In this document: positions 35,624 to 44,600 of the stretch, piece after piece
Numbering within the stretch: the stretch's first letter is position 1
Layout: every line of letters starts with the position of its first letter
DNA from: G965226155 sp965226155
Lineage (GTDB): Bacteria > Pseudomonadota > Gammaproteobacteria > Eutrophobiales > Eutrophobiaceae
DNA: 64,000 nucleotides
Reading direction: 5' to 3'
NCBI GenBank assembly: GCA_965226155.1
Contig: OZ245331.1
Coordinates: forward strand, 1,798,001-1,862,000
Position numbers and translations under genes: made by a program
The notes under the pieces: generated by a model
Told to the model about the DNA's origin: nothing
The model's input: the letters and a program-made list of their open reading frames with translations, nothing else
The model's database searches: none

Positions 35624-36475
35624 TTACAGGGAAGCGAACAGATCGCGGAAGATCGACTCAGGCCGGTTCCGGCGATTGTAGCGATACTCAAACTCCTTCA
35701 CGTACTTCCAAAGGTGCTTCCCAGAAACATGAACATGAGTCCCACGAATAGACAACTTGAGACGCGCCCAAAAGCCTTCAATGCTGTTGACGTGGCTATT
35801 GAGTCTGACGTATTGACCCGCGCCATGATTGACCGTCATGTGGTCGTATCCAGACTTATCCAGTCCTTTGTAAGAACGAAGTTCGTCAGTGTGAATAGTG
35901 GAACCTGCTTTGACATTCTCAACAACAATCGGTTGCAAGGTACGCATCTTGACGTCAGGGACAACCTTAGTCATGACATCGCCGCCACGTTCCAGCATAC
36001 CGAATACAACCGTTTTGCCAGCTGCCCCGCGTCCACGTTTTCCTGGACGCTTCCCACCGATATAAGTCTCATCAGCTTCAACATCCCCATCGAGCGGCCA
36101 TTCGTTATCAACTTCTGCCATAAACTTACGGATTTCATGCGCCATTCTCCAGGCCGTCTTGTACGTAACACCAAGCTGACGTTGAAGTTCCTTTGCCGCT
36201 ACGCCATGTCTGGACGTGCAGAACAGGTGAATAGCAATAAACCACTTTTGCAGGGAAGTACGGGAACGTTCCATAGGCGTTCCAACACAAGGGAAAAGCT
36301 GATATTTGCAATGCTGGCATATATAAGCACGTTCCCTTTTAACCCGGTAAAAACGGGCGTTCTGTTGGCACTTCGGGCAATTAAGCGTTGTGCCACCGTA
36401 ACGCAATTTCATAATGCCTTCAAGGCAGGATTCGTCAGTCGGATATTGCTTAATGAAACGGGTAATTGAACACAT
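35624..36475 (-). CDS. IS1595-family (ISXO2-like) transposase
   Basis: Start taken at ATG 36475 (MCSITRFIKQYP) with AAGGCG upstream; a TTG 10 codons earlier is less likely. The 283-residue protein has an N-terminal zinc ribbon (LNCPKCQQNARFYRVK, YICQHC) and a helix-turn-helix region (GVAAKELQRQLGVTYKTAWR). The ISXO2-like catalytic domain follows: DGDVEADETYIGGKRPGKRG, STIHTDELRSY, HVNSIEGFWARLK and KHLWKYVKEFEYRYNRRNRP. The frame is complete, so the element may be active. It is convergent with the methyltransferase-HNH gene. Confidence 0.9.
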   Translation of the reverse strand: MCSITRFIKQYPTDESCLEGIMKLRYGGTTLNCPKCQQNARFYRVKRERAYICQHCKYQLFPCVGTPMERSRTSLQKWFIAIHLFCTSRHGVAAKELQRQLGVTYKTAWRMAHEIRKFMAEVDNEWPLDGDVEADETYIGGKRPGKRGRGAAGKTVVFGMLERGGDVMTKVVPDVKMRTLQPIVVENVKAGSTIHTDELRSYKGLDKSGYDHMTVNHGAGQYVRLNSHVNSIEGFWARLKLSIRGTHVHVSGKHLWKYVKEFEYRYNRRNRPESIFRDLFASL

Positions 36476-36644
36476 GTTAATCGCCTTTTTAAGTTTATGT
36501 GCCAAATTATAGAGAATTAACTATGTTGTGTCAAGGGGATAAACACCTAATTATATGTATACAGAATGATATACAACTGCTCACACACTACATGCGGTAT
36601 TTCTGAATGAAATTAATTATCTTAGTATCGATTGGGAGACCGCT

Positions 36645-36998
36645 ATGAAGCGTTTTATATTCCTATTATTGCTGGCAACCGGGGTTCAGGCACAGGAAAG
36701 CGAACTGGATGAGTTGGCTAAGCTTGTTTCATCGAACATTGACAATGCAGTAATACTGTCGGAGTTTGCTGAAAAAGCCACAGTCAGGATCAACATTTTG
36801 GCGAACAACGACAAGCTAAATACAATCAAGACATCAATACTGGCATCTGCTCATGAGAAAGGCCCGTGTATCGCCCCAGAAGGTGCGGAATATTATATAA
36901 AGACGTTGCGTGAAATTATGGCAGAGCATCCCTATGAAGCCGAACTAATAGATCATCAAGCAAAAATTTGGAGTGATTTGATTAAGGTGTGCGAATAA
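36645..36998 (+). CDS. Small secreted protein of unknown function (117 aa)
   Basis: The protein starts with a clear Sec signal peptide (MKRFIFLLLLATGVQAQ, cleavage after AQA). The mature part of about 100 residues is helical, with two Cys (GPCIAP and the C-terminal KVCE) that could form a disulfide in the periplasm. A GGGAGA element precedes the ATG. No family is recognised. It is followed 50 bases later by a small lipoprotein gene on the same strand, and the two may be co-transcribed. Confidence 0.6.
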   Translation: MKRFIFLLLLATGVQAQESELDELAKLVSSNIDNAVILSEFAEKATVRINILANNDKLNTIKTSILASAHEKGPCIAPEGAEYYIKTLREIMAEHPYEAELIDHQAKIWSDLIKVCE

Positions 36999-37047
36999 AA
37001 TCAACTTTCGTGCTGTAGAATATTGATTTCAATTTGTGGAGTATTAG

Positions 37048-37422
37048 ATGAATAAGACAATAATAATCATGAATTTTTTATTGCTTGCTGCGCTCACTTC
37101 CAGCTGCGCCCAAACACGCACTTATACGCTGTACAGGAATTCGCCCATGTCAGCTGACTTGAGGGGACATTTTGCGACTTTCGACTCTGACGACGGTGGC
37201 TCTTTCAATCCGTTTTACAATCAGGGCAACTGCGATATGGTGATAAAGCTCCTGAACGCCAATGTGCAGGCGATGATTATTCAAAATGGCGGCGACCCCA
37301 GCGAAAACAAAATCGGTTTTTGGTGTGAAGAGGGACAATACGTTGAAGACGGATCGACCCCCTCCGCGTTCAGTGCTGAATTCCCAGTTGATGGCAGAGA
37401 TTCGCCAGGCATCAGTTGGTAG
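37048..37422 (+). CDS. Small lipoprotein (124 aa)
   Basis: A lipoprotein signal ends in LTSSC (Cys20). The mature part has RGHFATFDSDDG and FNPFYNQGNCDMVIKLLNAN, then a Cys in KIGFWCEEGQY. Small lipoproteins with a HFATFD...N...C pattern are known from gammaproteobacteria but have no assigned function. It has a GTGGAG element 11 bases before the ATG. It probably lies in an operon with the secreted protein upstream. A repeat begins 18 bases after its stop. Confidence 0.6.
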   Translation: MNKTIIIMNFLLLAALTSSCAQTRTYTLYRNSPMSADLRGHFATFDSDDGGSFNPFYNQGNCDMVIKLLNANVQAMIIQNGGDPSENKIGFWCEEGQYVEDGSTPSAFSAEFPVDGRDSPGISW

Positions 37423-37440
37423 CTGTAGTTGATACTGCTC

Positions 37441-37752
37441 GCCGGCCTCCCCGCGTTTGAGCCATTTATGGATGGATTGGCGCATCTCTGATCCCGTCTA
37501 TGCAGGCCGCCTAGCCTAGCCTTGCGCCGCAGGGTCTCCTGGAAATCAATGCCAGGAAACGCCTGCCAAAATTGCCAATATTGGATGTCGTAACAAAGAC
37601 CGGCTCCGGGCATTTTCATTTCGATGTCTTAACCACCGGCATCTTCTGTGCAACCAGTCAGAGATGAATTGAGTTCGTGGTATTCAATGCATCTTGAGAT
37701 AACATAAGGAAAAGAACGGAGACAGGTTCGTGTGGGACAGCCGCCACCGCTA
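37441..37752. repeat. Dispersed repeat of about 310 bp, copy 1
   Basis: It begins GCCGGCCTCCCCGCGTTTGA and runs to CCGCCACCGC. The same sequence with few changes is at 50111-50415. Its end carries the AACGGAGACAGGTTCG block that also lies in the flanks of recombinase elements A and B (1993, 28260). It is noncoding on both strands and is probably a relic of a related element without its recombinase. Confidence 0.65.
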
Positions 37753-38564
37753 TGAATATATATTAAATAATTGAGTTACCTTAATTTATTATTTTAATTA
37801 AGTCCCCCAATCAGTCCCCCACTTAGATCGTCTCGGCCGCCCTGTCGCTAGGGTTGAGTTCGTGGTTGCTATACCGGGCTTCTTGTCCGGCTCCCTGGTT
37901 CGTCGCCAGCAAGCCTACTCCCTATATCCTTGGGGACACTTTCCGCAACCCCTCGTTCTATAACCGATAAAACCGACGAAACCGATTCCACCGCCATGCT
38001 TCTGCAGAACGATGGCTTGCGGCCCGTACGAAGTACCGACTCGCCGCGAGACAACCTGCATCACGTCTCATCTATTATCCCAGTTTTCGAGGGGTTGATT
38101 TCACGCTACGCTTAGTTTCATATTGGATCGTTCGTTATTGCAGGCCCATCGCCCATATGTAGTGAAGGAACTGTAGCGTGACCAATTGTCATTCTAAAGG
38201 GTACCATTTGGCCGGTTTTGAAAGTTCTGAAGGGGAACAGAGCCGGAGCCAGGTGGCTCCTTGTTATAACGAGTTGCGATACGAAAGGCGAGGACGCAAC
38301 CAATAGTGATAACTGCCCCATTACACATCAATTGACAAAGGCAGGCGGGCGTAGGGACAACTATGAGAACTATATAGCTTACTCCCTTATTTCATAATGA
38401 AACACAACCGTTCCCCTACTATGATTGATCACCATCCATTGAAATAGGAGTTATATACCTTTGATCAGTTGGCAACTGCTAACATATAAAATGGATTAGG
38501 TTGAGACCTAGGGTCACCACACCCCAGTCTCTGACAATCACACCATTCACGAAGAGAGGTTTGT
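37753..38564. other. Intergenic region, nothing assignable
   Basis: About 800 bases without a supported gene. Near 37801 the string AGTCCCCCAATCAGTCCCCC resembles a short direct repeat of AGTCCCCCA and could be an integration scar. I checked for a tRNA in the GGTTCG-containing stretch at 37850-37920 and could not fold one. Confidence 0.4.
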
Positions 38565-38702
38565 ATGAAAAAACCAAATGATGTAATTATCAATTATGTT
38601 GCTAAATGCATTGCCAGTGTAACCCATCCAATCAACTCAGATGTAGAATCATCAGTAAGAAATGCATTCGCTCAGTGTGATTATAGAGTAATAATAAGGT
38701 AG
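38565..38702 (+). CDS. Small hypothetical protein (45 aa)
   Basis: ATG 38565 follows AGAGAGG by 6 bases, which is a good ribosome-binding site. The frame gives MKKPNDVIINYVAKCIASVT and ends at TAG 38700-38702. No family is recognised. It may be a truncated gene. Confidence 0.4.
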   Translation: MKKPNDVIINYVAKCIASVTHPINSDVESSVRNAFAQCDYRVIIR

Positions 38703-38759
38703 GGGCTATTTTTTCTTATATTGGCTGTGTGTCTGATTCATATGGCATAGGAGAAATTA

Positions 38760-39227
38760 ATGGATGAAATTGTGCAAGGGTTATTCATCGGCATAGGTGC
38801 TGGTGTCACTACTTCTATAATTCTTGGTATATGGCACTTGTTTGTCAGATTAAGAGACCGGCATGAACAAATTCCCTACATCCGCGATCTTATTGTAACT
38901 AAAGCAGAGCTGATGTTTTCTGCTACTGATATAGAGGCGCCCCATGTAATAGAAAAACCAATTCCAGGAGATTTAGTGCGATTTGCATATTTCCGTGACC
39001 TTCGAAGTTCACTACTTGTTGCACTATCGTCCCGCGCAACTGCACTTTCATATAAAGAAGTATCGTCCTTGCAGAAAGTACTCGCGGATATTGACAGGTT
39101 GATGCCAGACTTGACTCTGAATAAACGCAAGACCAAGACCATGCCCATGACCATTGCCAAAAAATTTTATGACAGTCTACAATCTTTGAATTGGCTTGGA
39201 TTGCCAGATAAATCAATAGAAGAATAA
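38760..39227 (+). CDS. Hypothetical membrane-anchored protein (155 aa)
   Basis: The start at ATG 38760 has AGGAGA 7 bases upstream. One N-terminal membrane helix (about residues 6-30, GLFIGIGAGVTTSIILGIWH) is followed by a basic helical cytosolic part. No family is recognised. The preceding 45-codon frame and this gene are on the same strand, 57 bases apart. The next gene is convergent. Confidence 0.5.
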   Translation: MDEIVQGLFIGIGAGVTTSIILGIWHLFVRLRDRHEQIPYIRDLIVTKAELMFSATDIEAPHVIEKPIPGDLVRFAYFRDLRSSLLVALSSRATALSYKEVSSLQKVLADIDRLMPDLTLNKRKTKTMPMTIAKKFYDSLQSLNWLGLPDKSIEE

Positions 39228-39383
39228 CGTCAAGTTAAATTGTTTGGCCGCGTTCAAGCCTCACCCTACCACGTCTAAGCCATTGACTTCCGGTCTCTGT
39301 TATTGTGATTCTTACTACAAAATAGATAGTTTCTGCTTAACGCTCAGCCCCGTTTACCGATCTGGTAATTTATAATCTCGCGA

Positions 39384-40330
39384 TTACCCGCCTGCCTTGT
39401 TATATGCAAGTTCGATAAATGGTTTCACGCTTTCAAACTCACTTTCATTGGCTAGGGTGAACTCAACATCACCAGTCCCATAATGCCCAATAGAGGTAAC
39501 ATCTCGGTAATGCTTGGTTTCTGTGGGGATATCGGATGGCTTGAGCTTTAAAAACAGTTTGATAGTTTTTCTTCTAACCTCCATGCAAACAATATTTTGA
39601 GCGGCCTTGTATGCAACATAGAACGTCTTCGGTGCTTCCTCTATAGACTCATCAAGATCCAGAATGAACTCACGGATGCAAGCGGCCAGCTTTTGAATAG
39701 CTGCACTTTTACCTTCAAGGTTTTTATCAAACGTGTAGGTGGATGTAGCTCTTGTTTGGGCTGTTTTTTTGCCCGCTGCAACCATGATGGGGTTTTTGTT
39801 GCCAATGCTTTTAGTTGATGGCGATGATGACTCAGTGTACCTGGAAGCATGAAAAACTTTTTCAAGGGACAGTGAATTATTTGAAAATAGACGGTATTTC
39901 CAAAGTTCGATATTGGCTCCAATTACTTGAACTGCATGCAGGTCGTATTTTTTATAATTCGGTGCGATGCAAATGACCCTTACATCTGTCCAGTCAACCT
40001 TAATGTTATTTCCTAAAGAGCTTTGTGCCGCCAGCTCAAAGTCCCCCTTATGATCTTGAATCCAATCCAAGTAAAATAAGCTTTGGGTGATTAGCTCTGA
40101 CGATGCCGCTTTTTTGTATTCAATGATAACCGGGTTGCCTTCTTCTGAGAGAGTAAGACTATCCACACGTCCAGCATGTTGTGCACCGGTTGAAAATTCC
40201 GTTGCGACGAATCGGTAATTGAACACAGCCCCAAGATTCTTTCAATTAAATACTGTAAATTCTTTTCTGCGGTAAAATTCTTCTGCTCGATTACAGAAAG
40301 CCTGTTTCCTGAAGTATCAAATAGAGGCAC
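39384..40330 (-). pseudogene. DUF5655/NucS-like nuclease gene with one frameshift
   Basis: The start (ATG 40330, MPLFDTSGNRLSVIEQKNF) and the main part (from about 40226 to 39384) lie in different frames; one missing base near 40245 (GAAAGAATCTT, probably an A) separates them. Repaired, the protein is about 315 residues. The N-terminal part is RecB-like/NucS-like: GRVDSLTLSEEGNPVIIEYK gives an E-x-K motif, followed by SLFYLDWI. The last 120 residues match DUF5655 (RKTIKLFLKLKPSDI, RDVTSIGHYGTGDVEFTL). These proteins are putative DNA nucleases common in accessory regions. It is either a recent loss or a sequencing indel, since all else is well preserved. Confidence 0.75.
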
Positions 40331-40457
40331 TTGGTTCTTTCTCCATGGTTATCTTTACTTCCAAAGACAGGTTTACGGCGTAACGCCAGTTGGTATCCGT
40401 TCAACACCCTTGTTTGACTCTTATACCCGACATTATTCTACGGATTGCTCACTTACT

Positions 40458-40507
40458 TGTCATTCCTCCTAAACTTGATCTGGATTTTAATGGGAAACAC
40501 TCATAAC
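40458..40507. repeat. IS end fragment, inverted partner of 14614-14652
   Basis: CTAAACTTGATCTGGATTTT followed by AATGGGAAACACTC matches the reverse complement of the string at 14614-14652. Only the terminus remains. Neighbouring bases 40331-40457 and 40508-40677 show nothing recognisable. Confidence 0.45.
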
Positions 40508-40677
40508 CCACCAGAGTCGCAATGGGCGTGGTCGTATTGCAATGCGAAAAGTCTAGTTTGTAGGTATTGTTTCACAGGTGAAGGATGGTGGTGCGGGTCC
40601 GGGTGATGTGCAAGTATTAAATTATATGTACCTCAGGTATCGACAAGCCGTTTGGTGATAGTGCAGCTGTTTTAATT

Positions 40678-40767
40678 ATGAGGGCTGGGTGTGCGCTAAT
40701 TGTATTGCCTGTAATATTGTTAATATTGGTAATGATAATAATGGGTATTATAGAGTTGATTGCTTAA
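40678..40767 (+). CDS. Possible 29-aa hydrophobic peptide
   Basis: The frame reads MRAGCALIVLPVILLILVMI and ends IIELIA. It would form a single membrane helix. There is no good ribosome-binding site, and it may be chance in an AT-rich stretch. Confidence 0.2.
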   Translation: MRAGCALIVLPVILLILVMIIMGIIELIA

Positions 40768-40781
40768 TGTGACTGCTAATC

Positions 40782-41390
40782 AGGATGCTGCCAAGTTAAG
40801 TTGAACCGGGTCATCATTCCTGAATAAATAGATCAAAAACCTATACAAACGACACCGGTTCCCACCTGACATGATCCAATAGGCTGTTTGGCCTTATTAT
40901 CGCTGTAATTTGAGTCATTAAGATATAGAAGCATGGTGAGCAGAGCAGGATGTTATCGTCGGTGATGAATCGATTCGATGTGGGTGTAAAATATTTAGCC
41001 TGAACTACGCTAAACGGCTAACGTGTAAACATCAGGGATAGGGCGATCCATTCCATATTGATAAGGTATTTGTGAAGATGCATGACCAGCAGCCATTTCC
41101 ATGGCGTGCTATTGACCGACGGTGAAGTGATTGATGGTTTTCTACAGTCGCACCAGGACGGCAAGGCTGTAAAGGGATATGCTTCAGGCGATGGTTGTAA
41201 CGTCACGGTGGCGAGCTCGGAAAGAGGGTGACAGACAGGCTTAGGAGTGACGGTGTTGCCCATAGGGAGCAGATGTGGGAGGTCCGGCGATACCTCGCAA
41301 TCCGCCAATCATCAAGCAGCACCATCTCCCTCGCCGAGCCGCGTGAGGGAGAGCAGGGGGTGAGGCGATTTAAATCACACTCTAGGTCAT
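40782..41390 (+). mobile_element. Degraded IS6-family copy
   Basis: The left part (GCTGCCAAGTTAAGTTGAAC, then AATAGATC and ACACCGGTTCC) follows the IS6 copy at 17281 base by base with many changes. Later blocks match the transposase second half (GTGATTGATGGTTTTCTACA near 41128 and GAGGCGATTTAAATCACACT near 41361). It contains the same ATTGACCGACGG lesion as the 17.3-kb copy, plus further insertions and deletions. The right end is lost against an IS481-like fragment. Confidence 0.7.
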
Positions 41391-41394
41391 GCAG

Positions 41395-41604
41395 TGTGGG
41401 CGCACCTGTATCAATCGACATAAAATCAATCTCAGCACCGTCATCACAGGCCAGTATGTTGGCATCCGCGAAGTTGATCACCACATCTGGCTTGTTAGCT
41501 TCATGTACTATGATGTAGGCTATTTGTATCAGAATGAAAACCGGGTCGAGCCCGTCAAGGACAACCCCTTCGTCCCAAAAGTGCTACCCATGTCCCCGGA
41601 ATAA
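41395..41604 (+). pseudogene. IS481-like transposase C-terminal fragment
   Basis: The plus frame reads ISTVITGQYVGIREVDHHIW, then LVSFMYYDVGYLYQNENRVE and NPFVPKVLPMSPE before the stop at 41602-41604. This is the usual tail of IS481-type integrase-fold transposases (…GIREV…WLVSFM.YDLGY…NPF.PKVLPMS). The catalytic core is missing. It lies directly against the degraded IS6 copy. Confidence 0.75.
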
Positions 41605-41689
41605 TCTATTACCTATGTCCAAAGAAAATACTAACCACAGAACGCACCAAACTTCCAGAGCGGGGACCCTGCCATTTGAGGCCAACTGA

Positions 41690-44600
41690 ATGCAGTTTGT
41701 CCGTGGTGGTCCCGACGTTCCAGAACTTCTGCTGCAGGCGCACGAGGATGGGCGTGTGGTGCTTTTCTGCGGCGCTGGAATTTCGTGCCCGGCGCGACTA
41801 CCGTACTTTGCCGGTCTCGTAAAGAAACTCTATGCAGACTTGGCAGTCACACCCAATGAGGTACAACAGTCGGCGATCAACGCCGGGCAGTTCGATACTG
41901 CCGTAGGCTTGCTGGAAGGAGACATCGTTGGTGGCCGTGAGACGGTGCGGACGGTGCTGGCAGGTATACTGACACCTGACCTCAGCGCCCCGGATGCGAC
42001 CGCGACCCATGAGGCTTTACTTACGCTAGGTAAGAACCGTGAAGGCTGCACGCGGCTGATCACTACCAACTTCGACCGTCTTTTCGAGGAAGTAATAGCC
42101 GCTGAATCGCTGTCGGTCGAGCACTTTCAAGCGCCTTTGTTGCCGGTTCCGAAGAATCGATGGGACGGGCTGGTGTATTTGCATGGCCTGTTGACCGCCG
42201 CACCGACACCAAGCGAACTGGATCGTCTGGTCGTCTCCAGCGGTGACTTCGGCCTGGCCTATCTCACGGAGCGCTGGGCAGCGCGTTTTGTGAGCGAGCT
42301 GTTTCGCAACTACACAGTGTGCTTTGTTGGTTACAGCATCAATGACCCGGTGCTGCGCTACATGATGGACGCACTCGCTGCGGATCGCCTGCTAGGCGAA
42401 TCACCGCCGGAAATGTTCGCTTTTGGTAGTTACTCCAAAGGCAAGGAGGAGGAGCGCGCCAACGAGTGGCGAGCAAAGAATGTCACACCTATTCTTTACT
42501 GCGAGCACAATCGTCACGCCTATCTGCACAAGACTCTGCGGGTCTGGGCCGAGACCTACCGCGACGGAGTACGTGGAAAGGAGCGCATCGTTATCGAGTG
42601 TGCCATGGCGCGACCCTTGGCAAGCACCAAACAGGACGACTTTGTCGGACGTCTACTATGGGCGCTGAGTGACCCGGGTGGTCTCCCTGCGAAGCGCTTC
42701 GCCGAGCTCGATCCGGTCCCGTCGCTGGATTGGTTGGAGCACTTGAGCGAGGAGCGCTACCGTCATACCGACCTGCCTCGCTTCGGGGTGTCGCCTACGG
42801 TGACCCATGATAGCAGTCTCACGTTCAGCCTGACTCGCAGGCCATCGCACTACAACCTAGCTCCATATATGGTACTTGTTGACGATGGGGTACGCGGCAG
42901 CTACTGGGACGATGTAATGAGGCAATTGGCACGCTGGCTGATACGCCATCTCGACGATCCAGCCCTGCTACTTTGGTTGTCCAAACGCGGCGGGCAGCTG
43001 CACGAGGAACTGGTCAGGCGTGTAGAGCATCGTCTAGACGAACTCGTTAAGCTCGAGTGCGACGGCAAAACGGCCGAACTGGCGAATATTCGTGCCAATG
43101 CGCCCAACGCCATTCCACGGCCCCAGATGAGCACGTTGTGGCGCCTGCTGTTAACCGGTCGGGTAAAATCTCGGGCGCGCGACTTCGATCCTTACCGCTG
43201 GCGTGACCGTTTCAAGCGCGATGGATTCACCACCACCTTGCGCATGGAGCTGCGTGAGATTTTGACACCACGGGTATCACTGCGCGAGCCGTTCCACTGG
43301 CCGTCCAAAGAGGACGATGGCCCTGATACGGAGCGTATAAAGGATCTTGTCGATTGGGAAATAGTGCTGTCTGCGGATCATGTCCATTCGAACTTGCACG
43401 ATCTGTTAAGCAACGAGTGCTGGTCTATAATCCTACCTAGTTTACTGATGGACTTCAGCACTTTGCTTCGCGATGCTCTGGACCTGATGCGTGAACTGGA
43501 CGGCGCAGAGGACAGAAGGGATCTCTCTTATATTAGTCAACCCTCAATCAGTAAGCACGCTCAGAACAGAAACTTATACGACTGGACGGCCTTGATCGAC
43601 CTGACTCGTGATGCTTGGCTCGCCACAGCGGCACAATCGCCCGAGCGAGCGAGAGTCGCGGCAGAGATGTGGTCTCATACACCTTATCCGCTCTTCCGGC
43701 GGCTCTCATTCTTCGCTGCTGCACAGGAAGGTATCATTCCCCACCGGCGGACGTTCGACTGGCTGCTTGCGGATGAATATTATTGGCTGTGGTCGGTGGA
43801 AACCGAACGAGAGGTGATGCGGTTGTTAGTTGCTCTGGCTCCACAGCTCGATGTGCCCATGTTGGCAGAACTCGAGCAGGCTATCCTTGTAGGACCGCCC
43901 CGTGACATGTTCAAGGATGACATCGAACTCGAGCACTGGACTAGGATCGTAGACCGGGAGGTTTGGCTGCGACTAGTAAAGATCGCTGAGACCGGTGCGG
44001 TCTTGGGTATAACTGGCAAGGGCCGGCTGGAGGCACTCTCCGCACAGTACCCGGAGTGGCATCTTGCTGCGGATGAACGTGACGAGTTTTCTTACTGGAT
44101 GGGTGATGGTGATGGGTTGCGTGAATTCGTCACGACACCACATGAACCTAGCGAACTGATTGAATGGGTCAGGGAAAACGCGGACAACGATTCCTGGCAG
44201 CGAGACGACTGGGTCAAGCGTTGCCGCGATGACTTCGGTGCGACCGTCTCGGTATTGTCTGACTTGGCGATGCAGGACATCTGGCCACGACGCCGCTGGC
44301 GCGAAGCGCTGCAGGCGTGGTCGGAGGAGGCGCTGATCGAATGCTCTTGGGACGCTATAGCGTCAGTATTGGCTCAAGCACCAGATGAGAGTCTACAAAC
44401 CTTCAGCCACGGAGTGAGTTTCTGGCTACGAACTGTAGCCAAGATATTTGATAGCCAGGAAGAGATGTTCCTCACGCTATGCGACAGGGTGCTCGGGCTG
44501 GAGTACGAAGAGGAGGATGATTCCGACGACGTGGTGGGCCTCGCCATTAACCATCCGGTGGGACAGGTGACGGAGGCTCTGCTTCGATGGTGGTACCGGG

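Larger units (their letters stand above)
33614..36549. mobile_element. IS1595-family transposon with passenger genes
   Basis: A pair of inverted termini encloses three genes. The left end is TAGGCGTTTATCCCATTGAC plus ACAACA at 33614; the right end, read inward, is TAGGTGTTTATCCCCTTGAC plus ACAACA ending at 36549. They agree at 24 of 26 positions. The ISXO2-like transposase lies at the right, about 75 bases from its terminus, while a membrane protein and a methyltransferase-HNH fusion fill the left 2 kb. No terminus-like sequence occurs between the transposase and the methyltransferase, so these are genuine passengers. No 8-bp target duplication is obvious. Confidence 0.75.

Noticed and set aside
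35714..36469. 251-codon plus-strand frame opposite the IS1595 transposase
   Set aside because: Exact antisense of a transposase with all catalytic motifs; the translation shows no domain.
33606..36557. Target-site duplication flanking the IS1595-type transposon
   Set aside because: The 8 bases on each side do not match for either choice of terminus.
37850..37920. Possible tRNA-like stretch with GGTTCG
   Set aside because: No acceptor, D or anticodon stems could be paired around the T-loop-like string.
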